This document shows positions 52,511-59,884 of a stretch of DNA of 64,000 nt, in pieces. A model generated the notes under the pieces. That model was not told the origin of the DNA, ran no database searches, and saw nothing but the letters and a program-made list of their open reading frames with translations. Each line of letters opens with the position of its first letter. Within the stretch, counting starts at the first letter, position 1. Source of the DNA: Microbulbifer variabilis (GTDB lineage: Bacteria; Pseudomonadota; Gammaproteobacteria; Pseudomonadales; Cellvibrionaceae); the NCBI RefSeq assembly GCF_023716485.1, contig NZ_CP092418.1, positions 2,835,001-2,899,000 of the forward strand, given 5' to 3'. A program made the position numbers and the translations under genes.

Positions 52511-52531
52511 TGGTTAGCCCTCCTTGACGAG

Positions 52532-52596
52532 ACAATAGGGAATTACTATTCCTCAGTCAATAGTGTTTCCCTAATAACGGTTAGCGTTTTCCTAAT
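52532..52596 (-). promoter_or_regulatory. Leftward early promoter with three repressor operators
   Basis: Minus-strand promoter: -35 TTGACT (52555-52560), 17-bp spacer, -10 TATTGT (52532-52537). Three 17-bp sites follow the pattern AATAG-N7-CTATT: 52534-52550 (AATAGGGAATTACTATT), 52559-52575 and 52580-52596 (more degenerate). The first fills the promoter spacer. The pattern matches the two sites at 53406-53447, so all are probably bound by the CI-type repressor and the Cro-like protein. Confidence 0.75.
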
Positions 52597-52610
52597 GGCA
52601 TAATTAAGCG

Positions 52611-53270
52611 ATGGAAATCAAAGACATCCGCAAAGACAACCTCAATCTGCTAGCCGACAAGCACGGCAGGAATACCATTTCTGAGAAGCTGGGCTACCCA
52701 GACAACAACTACATCAACCAGCTCTGTGGCGGCCACACCAACATTGGATCCCGCACTGCCAGGAAAATTGAAGCTGCTCTCGGGCTGAAGACTGGCTGGA
52801 TGGATTGGCCACAAGCTAATGAGCCCGACGTATCCACATCCGACAATTTGACAAAAGGTCCAGAAATTAAGGGGCGCATCCCACTAATCAGCTGGGTGCA
52901 AGCTGGGCAGTTTTGCGAAGCGATGGATCTCTTACAGCCAGGTGACGCCGAAGAGTGGCTACCCTGCCCTACACCCCACTCTGATTATGCTTATGCGTTA
53001 CGAGTGAAAGGTGACAGCATGGCAAGCCCATATCCTGGGCAAAGAAGCTACCCAGAAGGGATAATTATTTTCGTCGACCCAGAAAAACCCGTGGCAAACG
53101 GTAGCCGCGTAATCGCTCGCTTGAATGGCGAAGCTACCTTCAAGACATTTGCGGAAGATATGGGACGTTTATTTTTGCGCCCCATCAATCCAAATTATCC
53201 CACACTCGACATCACGGATTTAGAGGTGAGTTTTTGTGGCGTAATCATTGGATCCTTCTACCCGGAATAA
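52611..53270 (+). CDS. CI-type repressor with S24/LexA autoprotease domain
   Basis: 219 residues. The N-terminal helix-turn-helix is at about 8-60 (NLLADKHGRNTISEKLGYPDNNYINQLCGGHTNIGSRTARKIEAALG). The C-terminal S24 domain has a cleavage site Ala98-Gly99 (SWVQAGQF), nucleophile Ser136 (VKGDSMASP) and general-base Lys178 (ATFKTF). The complete set predicts RecA-stimulated self-cleavage, thus induction by DNA damage. It is transcribed away from the Cro-like gene. Operators of one type lie on both sides of it. Confidence 0.9.
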   Translation: MEIKDIRKDNLNLLADKHGRNTISEKLGYPDNNYINQLCGGHTNIGSRTARKIEAALGLKTGWMDWPQANEPDVSTSDNLTKGPEIKGRIPLISWVQAGQFCEAMDLLQPGDAEEWLPCPTPHSDYAYALRVKGDSMASPYPGQRSYPEGIIIFVDPEKPVANGSRVIARLNGEATFKTFAEDMGRLFLRPINPNYPTLDITDLEVSFCGVIIGSFYPE

Positions 53271-53295
53271 CTCTTCTACCAAAGCTCTTCAGCTA

Positions 53296-53321
53296 GCGGT
53301 TGCACACAAACGTGCGACCGC
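53296..53321 (+). terminator. Hairpin downstream of the repressor gene
   Basis: GCGGTTGCAC and GTGCGACCGC form a 10-bp stem with one G-T pair and a 6-nt loop, 26 bp after the repressor stop. There is no U tract, so it is at most a weak terminator or an RNA-stabilising end. Confidence 0.4.
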
Positions 53322-53405
53322 CATCTCAAACAATGCAATGTAATTTTCTTTACCCAGCCTCTAACGAAATCAGGGGCCGACCAAATGGCGCCCAGATAAA
53401 CACAG

Positions 53406-53449
53406 AATAGTAAAAGCCTATTGACCAGCGAATAGGGTTTTACTATTGT
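53406..53449 (+). promoter_or_regulatory. Rightward early promoter with two repressor operators
   Basis: Plus-strand promoter: -35 TTGACC (53421-53426), 17-bp spacer, -10 TATTGT (53444-53449). Operators AATAGTAAAAGCCTATT (53406-53422) and AATAGGGTTTTACTATT (53431-53447), 25 bp apart centre to centre; the second fills the spacer. The design copies the promoter at 52532-52560. It drives the early operon from 53479 to the integrase. Confidence 0.75.
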
Positions 53450-53478
53450 CGCCTTACCGGCAACTGATAGGGCACCCA

Positions 53479-53820
53479 ATGCACACCGCCATCAATCACA
53501 GGCCACTAGCACCACGCCAAGCTGAAGCGCTGGCATATCGAGCCCGAGGCCTCTCCAACAAAGAAACCGCCGAAGCTATGCGGTGCTCTGTAGCGAATGT
53601 CACCAACTTGCTGGCGGAATGCTTTTACAAGCTGCATGCCCGCAACAGTACTGAAGCGGTGGCCAAGGCGGTAAAGCACGGATTGATTCAATTCGCTCTG
53701 CTCGCCTGCGTACTCAGCGGCATGGGTGTTGATGCTCAAGACCAATTACGCACCCGCTTCCAGCGCCGCCCCACAGTTCGAACCATTCGCATCCGCAACA
53801 ACCGGGAGGGAATCGCATGA
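53479..53820 (+). CDS. LuxR-type helix-turn-helix early protein
   Basis: 113 residues from the ATG at 53479; the frame is open to 53446, but that start falls in the -10 box. The N-terminal 65 residues form a LuxR/FixJ-type DNA-binding domain (LAPRQAEALAYRARGLSNKETAEAMRCSVANVTNLLAECFYKLHARNSTEAVAKAVKHGLI). The C-terminal part contains a hydrophobic stretch (FALLACVLSGMG) and a basic tail. First gene of the rightward early operon. A regulator of lysogeny or of host genes is likely. Confidence 0.75.
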   Translation: MHTAINHRPLAPRQAEALAYRARGLSNKETAEAMRCSVANVTNLLAECFYKLHARNSTEAVAKAVKHGLIQFALLACVLSGMGVDAQDQLRTRFQRRPTVRTIRIRNNREGIA

Positions 53821-54002
53821 CCGCCACCGTGTTTGTACATCCAACGGCTACGAGCAAAAACGACGTAGATCGCCTCAAGCAGCGCACCGATATCGCCAAC
53901 GCGGATCGCAAAATGCTCATCCGGTTCGTACAGCCAAAACCCACTTTTGCACGGCCAACTCAGCACAACGACTGCCCCCCATTTGGAGGTGATACAGCAT
54001 GA
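53817..54002 (+). CDS. Small early protein
   Basis: 61 residues (MTATVFVHPTATSKNDVDRLKQRTDIANADRKMLIRFVQPKP...). ATGA overlaps with both neighbours indicate translational coupling. No family recognised; probably cytoplasmic. Confidence 0.6.
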   Translation: MTATVFVHPTATSKNDVDRLKQRTDIANADRKMLIRFVQPKPTFARPTQHNDCPPFGGDTA

Positions 54003-54301
54003 ATACTTTCAGCCCAACCCTGAGCGTGGAAACCCTGCTCCGCGTTGCCAACGGATACTCCGGTGCTAGTGCAATTGCCGCACAGGTGTTGCTTTCGGCT
54101 TGGAACAGCAACGATTTTACGGTTCCCGTTGCCGAGTTATCACTACTTGATGGGGAGAACTATCAGCACGCCCTCAACGTGATGACACTTCGCTATCAAG
54201 GCAAGGAGCCCCAAAACGTAATCGCACAGGGCGATAAAAAATTTCACACCCTTTGTGTCGAGTGGTCTCACCTTGAAACCCAGAGGAAAGGTGCAGCATG
54301 A
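53999..54301 (+). CDS. Small early protein, possibly DUF7673-like
   Basis: 100 residues with the pattern ...TLLRVANGYSGASAIAAQVLLSAWNSNDFTVPVAELSLLDGENYQHALNVMTLRYQGK, which reminds me of DUF7673, a small domain common in phage and plasmid early operons. ATGA overlaps at both ends. Function unknown. Confidence 0.6.
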   Translation: MNTFSPTLSVETLLRVANGYSGASAIAAQVLLSAWNSNDFTVPVAELSLLDGENYQHALNVMTLRYQGKEPQNVIAQGDKKFHTLCVEWSHLETQRKGAA

Positions 54302-54477
54302 ACCAGCTGCAGCAGCTGCCACGAATACACTGCACCCACTGCGGAAAACCCGCAGAGCCGGTATTCAACGGGAAGCTGTTATTGCGCGGCTGGAGTTGTC
54401 AGCTTTGCAAATACTGGGAGCCGGCAATTGGCCGGGAAAGAAAGTTCAAGAAAGTGGTAGGCACAAACCATGAATGA
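54298..54477 (+). CDS. Small zinc-ribbon protein
   Basis: 59 residues with two CxxC knuckles (IHCTHCGKP at about 11-19 and WSCQLCKYW at about 34-42), the pattern of a zinc ribbon, and a basic tail (GRERKFKKVV). Coupled by an ATGA overlap to the gene before and overlapping the next by 8 bp. It may bind DNA, RNA or a host protein. Confidence 0.6.
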   Translation: MNQLQQLPRIHCTHCGKPAEPVFNGKLLLRGWSCQLCKYWEPAIGRERKFKKVVGTNHE

Positions 54478-54634
54478 GTTTTCCCAGCTCTTGCAAATCA
54501 CCCAAGACCTAATGGCCACGGTAAAAGCCCAGCAGTTACAAATAAACGGTATGCGCGAGCAGATAGCCGCTCTCTCCGAAGCTATTCAGGGCCAACCATC
54601 AGAACAAAACTTGAAGGACCAGGAGGCAGCGTGA
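54470..54634 (+). CDS. Small helical early protein
   Basis: 54 residues (MNEFSQLLQITQDLMATVKAQQLQINGMREQIAALSEAIQGQ...) forming one coiled-coil helix with an acidic end. Its stop overlaps the GTG start of the next gene. Function unknown; a dimeric adaptor is plausible. Confidence 0.6.
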   Translation: MNEFSQLLQITQDLMATVKAQQLQINGMREQIAALSEAIQGQPSEQNLKDQEAA

Positions 54635-54918
54635 AAAAGGAAAAACTCTTCACCATCACCCAGGCCGCCCGAACTTTAGAAATGGGCAGAAACAACCTGT
54701 TAAAGGTTCTACGAAATAGCGACCTTTTGCATAGCCGCGAACCTATGCGTAACTCACCGACAAAGTCCGCCGTACAGCAGGGGCTACTGGTTGCAGAGAA
54801 TGCCGAATATAGCCGCGGCCCAGTGAAGGTGCCGTATATCAATACCAAAGTGACATCGAAAGGCATGGTGTGGATTCGGGATCTGATCGAAAAGAACTCC
54901 ATCTCCCAAGCCAGCTAG
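54631..54918 (+). CDS. Antirepressor-type KilAC-domain protein
   Basis: 95 residues from a GTG in a GTGA overlap. FTITQAARTLEMGRNNLLKVLRNSDLLHSREP ... KVPYINTKVTSKGMVWIRDLIEK is a complete KilA-C/Ant-type DNA-binding domain, usually the C-terminal part of phage antirepressors. Here it stands alone without an N-terminal Bro/Rha domain. Confidence 0.8.
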   Translation: MKKEKLFTITQAARTLEMGRNNLLKVLRNSDLLHSREPMRNSPTKSAVQQGLLVAENAEYSRGPVKVPYINTKVTSKGMVWIRDLIEKNSISQAS

Positions 54919-55007
54919 AAATTTAACCGCGCCCCGGCGCATTCAGTCAGAGGTAACCATCCTTGGGCTGCCGGTATGGAGCCCATTTTTCAAAATGGGA
55001 AAATCCA

Positions 55008-55280
55008 ATGGAAAGATACGCACTGCTAACTGGCACCTACAACCTATTGATGGGCGGCATCAAAGATTTCAAGCGCTCCTACCCCACTGAAAAGGAGGCC
55101 TTCGAAGAAGTACAGCGCATCGCTCAAAATGACCCGTTTACCCACTGGGCTCAGATATTCGACAAGAAAACTGACAAGGCAAAAATTTATCGCATAGTCG
55201 ATAAAAAAATCATTGAGGAGAAACCCAAAGACTGCCCTCACCCAGAATCAAAACCCCAGGCAGAACCGCAATACGCCTGA
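55008..55280 (+). CDS. Small hypothetical early protein
   Basis: 90 residues from the ATG at 55008 (GGGAAAATCC upstream); the longer frame to 54963 lacks a ribosome site. MERYALLTGTYNLLMGGIKDFKRSYPTEKEAFEEVQRIAQNDPFTHWAQIFDKKTDKAKIYRI shows a compact alpha/beta domain and a Pro/Glu-rich tail. No family recognised. Confidence 0.55.
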   Translation: MERYALLTGTYNLLMGGIKDFKRSYPTEKEAFEEVQRIAQNDPFTHWAQIFDKKTDKAKIYRIVDKKIIEEKPKDCPHPESKPQAEPQYA

Positions 55281-55357
55281 GCTCATCTCAAGACAGCTTT
55301 CTCAGCCCGCCAAGTGTGGGCTTTTTAGGTAGAAGACAACAACGCGAGGGATGTGCG

Positions 55358-55597
55358 ATGGGTAACTTGCTAACCAAGCATGAGATAGCCCGCCTAACAG
55401 GCGCTGGTGCCGAGAATGCTGAGGAACAAAAGCGTATTCTCGATGCCAATCGGATTCCTTATGTGCTGAAAAAGGACCGATCCCCCGCACTCACCTGGGA
55501 AATGGTTAATCAAGCCATTCTGGCCCGAGGGGCCTCAAAACCCGACTTAGCCGGTGTTAACCTACCCCCAGGCTTTAACCTTGGAGCAGCAAGCTAA
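55358..55597 (+). CDS. DUF4224 protein, probable excisionase/directionality factor
   Basis: 79 residues from the ATG at 55358 with GAGGGA upstream. MGNLLTKHEIARLTGAGAENAEEQKRILDANRIPYVLKKDRSPALTWEMVNQAILARG is the DUF4224 domain, nearly always found just before tyrosine integrases in prophages and thought to help recombination. Its stop overlaps the integrase start (TAATG). Confidence 0.8.
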   Translation: MGNLLTKHEIARLTGAGAENAEEQKRILDANRIPYVLKKDRSPALTWEMVNQAILARGASKPDLAGVNLPPGFNLGAAS

Positions 55598-56631
55598 TGG
55601 GCAGAAGGCGCAACCCCGAAAATGCATGGATGCCACCACATGTTGAGCGGTACAAGAATGGCTTTCGAGTAAACCGAAGGGGCTACCCAACTAAGCACTT
55701 AGCTAAACAGGATGCCAGCAAAGCAGAAGTTTGGACGGCATATGAACGCTACCTTGCGGGCCTAGTCGAGAAGGAATTCACTTTTAAAGACCTTGTTGAG
55801 CTGTACTTTGCATCACCTCAGTACACCAAGCACATCAAGCCACAAACTCAAAAAGACTACCACCGCTACAGCCAACGTATATTGATAGTGTTTGGAGAAA
55901 TGACACCAGACTCAATCACTTCACCACTGGTACAAATGTTTTTGGATGCCCGTGGCGCAGAACACCCTACCGCAGCAAACCGAGAAAAAACCTTTCTAGG
56001 CATTGTGATGAAATGGGGTAAGGCCAGAGGGTTTGTAAAAATCGAAGACCCTACAGTGGTAGTTAAAGCCCTAAAGGAAAAAGCTGGCGGTCGCTATTTG
56101 GAAGACTGGGAGTATGAAGCCTTTTGGGAATGGCTTGGTGAGCGCGGCCACATTATGCATCAGTGCGCTATGGAGATCAGCTATCTGTGTGCAGCCCGAC
56201 AACAGGATGTATTGGCACTTACGCGAACAGATATGAAAGAAGATGGTCTGCTTGTTATTCAAAGCAAGACCGGAAAAGCACAGATAAAACTCTGGAGCTC
56301 AGCACTAAGGGAAGCCGTGGATCGCGCACTCGCAAGCAATGTTGATGCACAAATTCAAACAGCTCATATTATTCGCAGCCGCATCGGGCGCCCCTTCACC
56401 CGCATGGGCTTTAATGCCACCTGGCTAAGAGAACAGCGAGCTGCGCTTGAAGCGGGAGTTATTAAGGAGCGATTTCGTTTTCACGATTTGAAAATTAAAG
56501 CCGCCAGTGATTTTGACGGCGATGTGCAGAAATTTACCGGACATAAAACCCGCTCGATGGCAGAGCGATACAATCGAACAGCAGATAAAGTTGTCAGCCT
56601 AGACCGGAAGCGCCCAAAGAAAGGCAAATAA
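55597..56631 (+). CDS. int: Tyrosine integrase of prophage C
   Basis: 344 residues: N-terminal arm-binding region (MPPHVERYKNGFRVNRRGYP, with an AP2-like/Arm-DNA pattern), SAM-like core-binding domain (about 60-160) and catalytic domain with Arg201 (CAARQQDVLAL), Lys224 (IQSKTGK), His296 (FRFHDLK), His316 (FTGHKTRS) and nucleophile Tyr325 (MAERYNRT). The second arginine of the usual HxxR motif is lysine (HDLK) here and in the broken copy at 18567. Transcribed towards tRNA-His, the attachment site. The lysine may be a subgroup feature rather than a defect. Confidence 0.9.
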   Translation: MGRRRNPENAWMPPHVERYKNGFRVNRRGYPTKHLAKQDASKAEVWTAYERYLAGLVEKEFTFKDLVELYFASPQYTKHIKPQTQKDYHRYSQRILIVFGEMTPDSITSPLVQMFLDARGAEHPTAANREKTFLGIVMKWGKARGFVKIEDPTVVVKALKEKAGGRYLEDWEYEAFWEWLGERGHIMHQCAMEISYLCAARQQDVLALTRTDMKEDGLLVIQSKTGKAQIKLWSSALREAVDRALASNVDAQIQTAHIIRSRIGRPFTRMGFNATWLREQRAALEAGVIKERFRFHDLKIKAASDFDGDVQKFTGHKTRSMAERYNRTADKVVSLDRKRPKKGK

Positions 56632-56632
56632 T

Positions 56633-57478
56633 TTAGTTTGCCTTTTGCTTTGCATTCTCTTTGGTTTCTACAACTTCAATATGAGTATCTCTTTCAAGTT
56701 CAAGTCTCAGTACAGCTCTCAATTCCTCAATTGATTCAGGTGATAAAGTGACCGGCTCACCTTTCACTTTAGATAACTCAACTGCAATTGCGTGAGTTAG
56801 GTTACTTATTGATTCATCAGAGAGAATGACTGGCTGTAAAGCCACAGGGGAGTTTAGATTTACAGAAACATCTTTATTTTGAGAAACGATCTGCCAAAAA
56901 AGAGCTAGAGCAGCTATGGAAGCCGAGCCAGCAGCAACCCAAACTCCCCTTCTAGTATGCACGGCGCCTTTACGTGCAATCTCAGCACTATCCCTTGCTG
57001 CATCCGCACTCATTTTGGCTGATTCAGAGCTCTCACTTGCAACATGCACACCTTCCTGAGCAATAGAATTCGCGCGCTCAGATTCACTTAATGCCCGCTC
57101 AGTAAACTCTATCTGCTTCTTTTCTTGATTACTTCGAATCAATTCTTCAAAAAGCCAAATTTGCGTATCAATTCTTTCAAAAAAATTACCTATGTGCTCC
57201 ATCTTCTCTTCTGCTTGATCAATCAGTAATCTGCGTAATCTATCCTCTTGTTCGGATTGAGGAGAGGTAGAGCGCATCCTCTTCATCATTATTCGAAGTG
57301 ATCGATAAAACCCTTGCAACTCCTGCTTCCACTTCTTCAACTCCAAACGGGCCCGCACAGGATCATGCACCGCCCCCTCTGAAGACAACTGACTCAATTG
57401 GTCAAACTTTCTTTGCAGCTCCTCAGACTCATCTATTTCGCTCAGAAGCTCCCGGAACACCTCCAACTGACTAGCCAT
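56633..57478 (-). CDS. Membrane-anchored coiled-coil protein (cargo between int and att)
   Basis: 281 residues: a long N-terminal helical part (about 1-160; LELKKWKQELQGFYRSLRIMMKRM, ESERANSIAQEGVHVASESSESAKMSADAARDSAEIARKG) with heptad-like Ala/Ser/Glu repeats, one transmembrane segment (VWVAAGSASIAALALFWQIV at about 183-202), and a C-terminal domain ending in a charged helix. No family recognised. It is convergent with the integrase, one base apart. The position between integrase and att is a common place for defence or exclusion genes, but the sequence itself gives no function. Confidence 0.55.
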   Translation of the reverse strand: MASQLEVFRELLSEIDESEELQRKFDQLSQLSSEGAVHDPVRARLELKKWKQELQGFYRSLRIMMKRMRSTSPQSEQEDRLRRLLIDQAEEKMEHIGNFFERIDTQIWLFEELIRSNQEKKQIEFTERALSESERANSIAQEGVHVASESSESAKMSADAARDSAEIARKGAVHTRRGVWVAAGSASIAALALFWQIVSQNKDVSVNLNSPVALQPVILSDESISNLTHAIAVELSKVKGEPVTLSPESIEELRAVLRLELERDTHIEVVETKENAKQKAN

Positions 57479-57542
57479 TAAAATCGCTTCTCCTTAGCTA
57501 AAAGTTGATATCACTTGAAACCTCAACATAGATTGAGGCCAT

Positions 57543-57562
57543 AATTACCACACCAAATTACC
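57543..57562. promoter_or_regulatory. Candidate integrase arm-type sites (two AATTACC direct repeats)
   Basis: AATTACC at 57543-57549 and 57556-57562, 13-bp period, ending 13 bp before the att core, exactly as at 19269-19288. Confidence 0.45.
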
Positions 57563-57575
57563 ACGCTGGAATCAG

Positions 57576-57680
57576 AAACGAAAAAACCCCGCACTAGGCG
57601 AGGTTTTAAGTCCTTGATAAACAAGGAAGAATCTGGGGTGGCCGACGGGGATCGAACCCGCGACCTCAGGAGCCACAATC
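57576..57680. repeat. att copy next to the integrase, containing the real tRNA-His 3' part
   Basis: 105 bp identical by eye to 19302-19406. It spans the tRNA terminator and tRNA-His nucleotides 30 to 76, so integration leaves the tRNA intact. Sequence differs from the other copy immediately beyond 57680, inside the anticodon stem. Confidence 0.9.
57581..57607 (-). terminator. Terminator of the tRNA operon
   Basis: On the minus strand AAAACC(T)CGC and GCGGGGTTTT form a stem around CTAGT and are followed by T residues, 27 nt after the tRNA-His 3' end. A second copy sits in the att repeat at 19302-19406. Confidence 0.75.
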
Positions 57681-57709
57681 CTGTGCTCTACCAACTGAGC
57701 TACGGCCAC
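57634..57709 (-). tRNA. tRNA-His (GTG)
   Basis: 76 nt including encoded CCA. Acceptor stem GTGGCCG/CGGCCAC, anticodon loop TTGTGGC on stem CAGGA/TCCTG, T arm GGGTTCGATCC. Last of three tRNA genes on the minus strand; its 3' part is the prophage attachment site. Confidence 0.97.
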
Positions 57710-57824
57710 CATAAAAGTGATATACTTCAGCACCTTGTGGCAGTACTGATTGCCGGATACCTCTTGCAGCCAATCTGGCTTCAGACTAAGTCCTTTTTGC
57801 CAAACCAGCACCATCTCGTGAAGA

Positions 57825-57901
57825 TGGCACGCCCGGCAGGACTCGAACCTGCGACCATCCGCTTAGAAGGCGGATGCTCTATCCAGCTGAGCTACGGGCG
57901 C
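57825..57901 (-). tRNA. tRNA-Arg (TCT)
   Basis: 77 nt including CCA, acceptor GCGCCCG, anticodon loop CTTCTAA between ATCCGC and GCGGAT, T arm GGTTCGAGTCC. Confidence 0.97.
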
Positions 57902-57919
57902 AAGGTGAACCCGGAAAAT

Positions 57920-57996
57920 TGGTCGGGGCAGAGGGATTCGAACCCCCGACATCCTGCTCCCAAAGCAGGCGCGCTACCAGACTGCGCTATGCCCCG
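57920..57996 (-). tRNA. tRNA-Pro (TGG)
   Basis: 77 nt including CCA, acceptor CGGGGCA/TGCCCCG, anticodon loop TTTGGGA between CCTGC and GCAGG, T arm GGGTTCGAATCCC. First gene of the operon. Confidence 0.97.
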
Positions 57997-58080
57997 TTTT
58001 TCCAATCATTCGCACCTCTTTGACCCTGTTAACCGTCCCGTAGGTGGTTGTGTAAGTCGCTGTAGCTGCGAAGTGCGTGC

Positions 58081-58109
58081 ATAGTAATGATACCCCCGGC
58101 CCATGTCAA
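58081..58109 (-). promoter_or_regulatory. tRNA operon promoter
   Basis: Minus strand: -35 TTGACA (58104-58109), 17-bp spacer, -10 TACTAT (58081-58086), followed by a GC-containing discriminator. It lies 85 bp before tRNA-Pro and fits a strong sigma-70 promoter. Confidence 0.85.
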
Positions 58110-58336
58110 CGCTTCTAAGCTATTATTTTTAAAGAAGTTTATCCTTTTGCCTATCTGGGCCCAGAAGTGGCGAAATTATTTCCAACCTGTGCGAAAATGG
58201 CGCACTTCGCAAATCCGACCGGATAAAAAGTAAGCGTTTTTAAAAATCGCCTGCTTCCGCCCTTCTATATACAGTAGGTGCTGGAGCAGACTCCGGTCTA
58301 TTAGCCATCGATTTTTTATTGTTAGAGATAGCATCT

Positions 58337-59182
58337 ATGTCTGCACTGGTTCTGGACGGCAAGGCCCTGGCACAGAAAACTGAAGAAGAACTCTCGGCTC
58401 GGGTAGCCGTACTAAAAGAGAAGAGCGGTGGGCAAACGCCAATCCTGGCGACCATCCTGGTGGGTGATGACCCCGCTTCAGCTACCTATGTAAAGATGAA
58501 GGGCAATGCTTGCCGCCGTATCGGCATGGATTCCATGCAGGTGGAACTGCCCTCCTCCACCACCACTGAAGAGTTACTCGCCAAGATTGAGGCGCTCAAC
58601 GCCAACCCCAACGTCCACGGTATCCTACTTCAGCACCCGGTGCCGGCACAGATCGATGAGCGTGCCTGTTTCGACGCGATTAGCCTGGAGAAAGATGTAG
58701 ATGGCGTGACCTGCCTTGGCTTTGGCCGTATGGCCATGGGTGAAGAGGCCTATGGCTGTGCAACCCCTAAAGGCATTATGCGCCTGCTGGAAGCCTACAA
58801 TATCGAAATGGAAGGCAAGCACGCCGTAGTTGTGGGCCGGAGCCCTATCCTGGGTAAGCCGATGGCTGCCATGTTGTTGAACGCCAACGCCACCGTAACT
58901 ATCTGCCACTCCCGCACTCAAGATCTGGCCGAACATATCCGCCGCGCCGATATCGTAGTGGGCGCCGTGGGCAAACCGGAGTTTATTAAGGCTGAGTGGA
59001 TTAAAGATAGCGCTGTAGTTGTGGATGCCGGCTACCACCCAGGCGGTGTGGGCGATATTGAACTGGGCCCGCTCACTGAGCGCGTTGCCGCCTACACCCC
59101 GGTGCCCGGCGGTGTTGGCCCAATGACCATCAATACCCTGATCTACCAATCTGTCGATTCCGGTGAACGCAAGATTGGCTAG
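58337..59182 (+). CDS. folD: Methylenetetrahydrofolate dehydrogenase / cyclohydrolase FolD
   Basis: 281 residues from the ATG at 58337. Interconverts methylene- and formyl-tetrahydrofolate for purine and fMet-tRNA synthesis in the cytoplasm. Motifs: YVKMKGNAC with Tyr51 and catalytic Lys55, [13 protein letters not shown] (QLPLP position), [19 protein letters not shown] (NADP site) and the end [17 protein letters not shown] is a variant of the common QLPLP. It overlaps or abuts the rsuA gene, with rsmC after it. Confidence 0.95.
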   Translation: MSALVLDGKALAQKTEEELSARVAVLKEKSGGQTPILATILVGDDPASATYVKMKGNACRRIGMDSMQVELPSSTTTEELLAKIEALNANPNVHGILLQHPVPAQIDERACFDAISLEKDVDGVTCLGFGRMAMGEEAYGCATPKGIMRLLEAYNIEMEGKHAVVVGRSPILGKPMAAMLLNANATVTICHSRTQDLAEHIRRADIVVGAVGKPEFIKAEWIKDSAVVVDAGYHPGGVGDIELGPLTERVAAYTPVPGGVGPMTINTLIYQSVDSGERKIG

Positions 59183-59879
59183 TTCTATACGGTTGGATAA
59201 GGCGGTCAGCCAGGTGACTGACCTCTCCCGTTCCGATGTGAAGCGCGCCGCCAAGGCGGAGCGCATCAGCGTTAACGGCGAGGTCATCACCGATCCGGCC
59301 GCCAAGGTACAGGCCAGCGATGCACTGTACCTGGACGGCGAGCCCCTGCACGAACCGGGGCCACGCTACATTATGTTGAACAAGCCCCTGGGCTATGTAA
59401 GCGCGACCAAAGATGGCGAACACCCTACGGTGCTGGACCTGATTGACGAGCCCAACAAAGCCAGGCTACATATCGCCGGGCGCCTGGATATCGATACCAC
59501 CGGGCTGGTGCTACTCACCGATGATGGCCAGTGGTCACACAAAGTGACCTCGCCGAACCACCACTGTGAGAAAACCTATTACGCTCTGCTGGCAGAGAAA
59601 ATTGAGGAAGATGCGGTGGCAAAGTTTGCCAAAGGTATCTGGCTCAACAATGAAAAGAAAAGAACCAAGCCGGCCAAGCTTGAGATTCTCTACGCTAACG
59701 AGGTGCGCATCACTATCGGTGAGGGCCGCTACCACCAGGTCAAGCGTATGTTTGCCGCCCTGGGCAACCGGGTAATCGAACTGCACCGGGAGAGAATCGG
59801 CGATATCTTCCTGGATGAAGAGCTCCAGGAAGGCGAATACCGGCTGTTAACTTCTGAAGAAATCGCTTCGGTACAATAA
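59163..59879 (+). CDS. rsuA: 16S rRNA pseudouridine(516) synthase RsuA
   Basis: About 238 residues with a non-ATG start: GTG at 59163 inside folD, or TTG at 59175; no in-frame ATG precedes the conserved RLDKAVSQ. An N-terminal S4 domain (1-60) is followed by the synthase domain with the catalytic aspartate in [22 protein letters not shown] (Asp109) and [27 protein letters not shown]. High similarity to E. coli RsuA as I remember it, so the U516 target is likely. Co-transcribed with folD and rsmC. Confidence 0.92.
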   Translation: MNARLASSIRLDKAVSQVTDLSRSDVKRAAKAERISVNGEVITDPAAKVQASDALYLDGEPLHEPGPRYIMLNKPLGYVSATKDGEHPTVLDLIDEPNKARLHIAGRLDIDTTGLVLLTDDGQWSHKVTSPNHHCEKTYYALLAEKIEEDAVAKFAKGIWLNNEKKRTKPAKLEILYANEVRITIGEGRYHQVKRMFAALGNRVIELHRERIGDIFLDEELQEGEYRLLTSEEIASVQ

Positions 59880-59884
59880 AGACT

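Larger units (their letters stand above)
19302..57680. mobile_element. Prophage C: temperate siphophage integrated in tRNA-His
   Basis: Bounded by two identical 105-bp att copies and containing integrase, DUF4224 protein, CI-type repressor, Cro-like protein, O-like replication gene with iterons, Q, lysis genes, terminase, portal, protease-capsid fusion, tail genes and tape measure, all with open frames. About 38.4 kb. The head genes are lambda-like, the tail tip gene-transfer-agent-like. Many cargo genes are present. It looks complete; inducibility is suggested by the RecA-sensitive repressor type but not proven. Confidence 0.85.

Noticed and set aside
52251..52535. Cysteine/tryptophan-rich minus-strand ORF overlapping the Cro-like gene
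   Set aside because: Out-of-frame shadow; its start lies inside the promoter and its composition is not protein-like.
53446..53478. Upstream start for the LuxR-type gene
   Set aside because: It falls within the predicted -10 box, before the expected transcription start, so it cannot be translated from that promoter.
1..57680. Bacterial gene transfer agent
   Set aside because: The tail tip is GTA-like, but integrase, att sites, CI/Cro switch, origin and lysis genes show a temperate phage.
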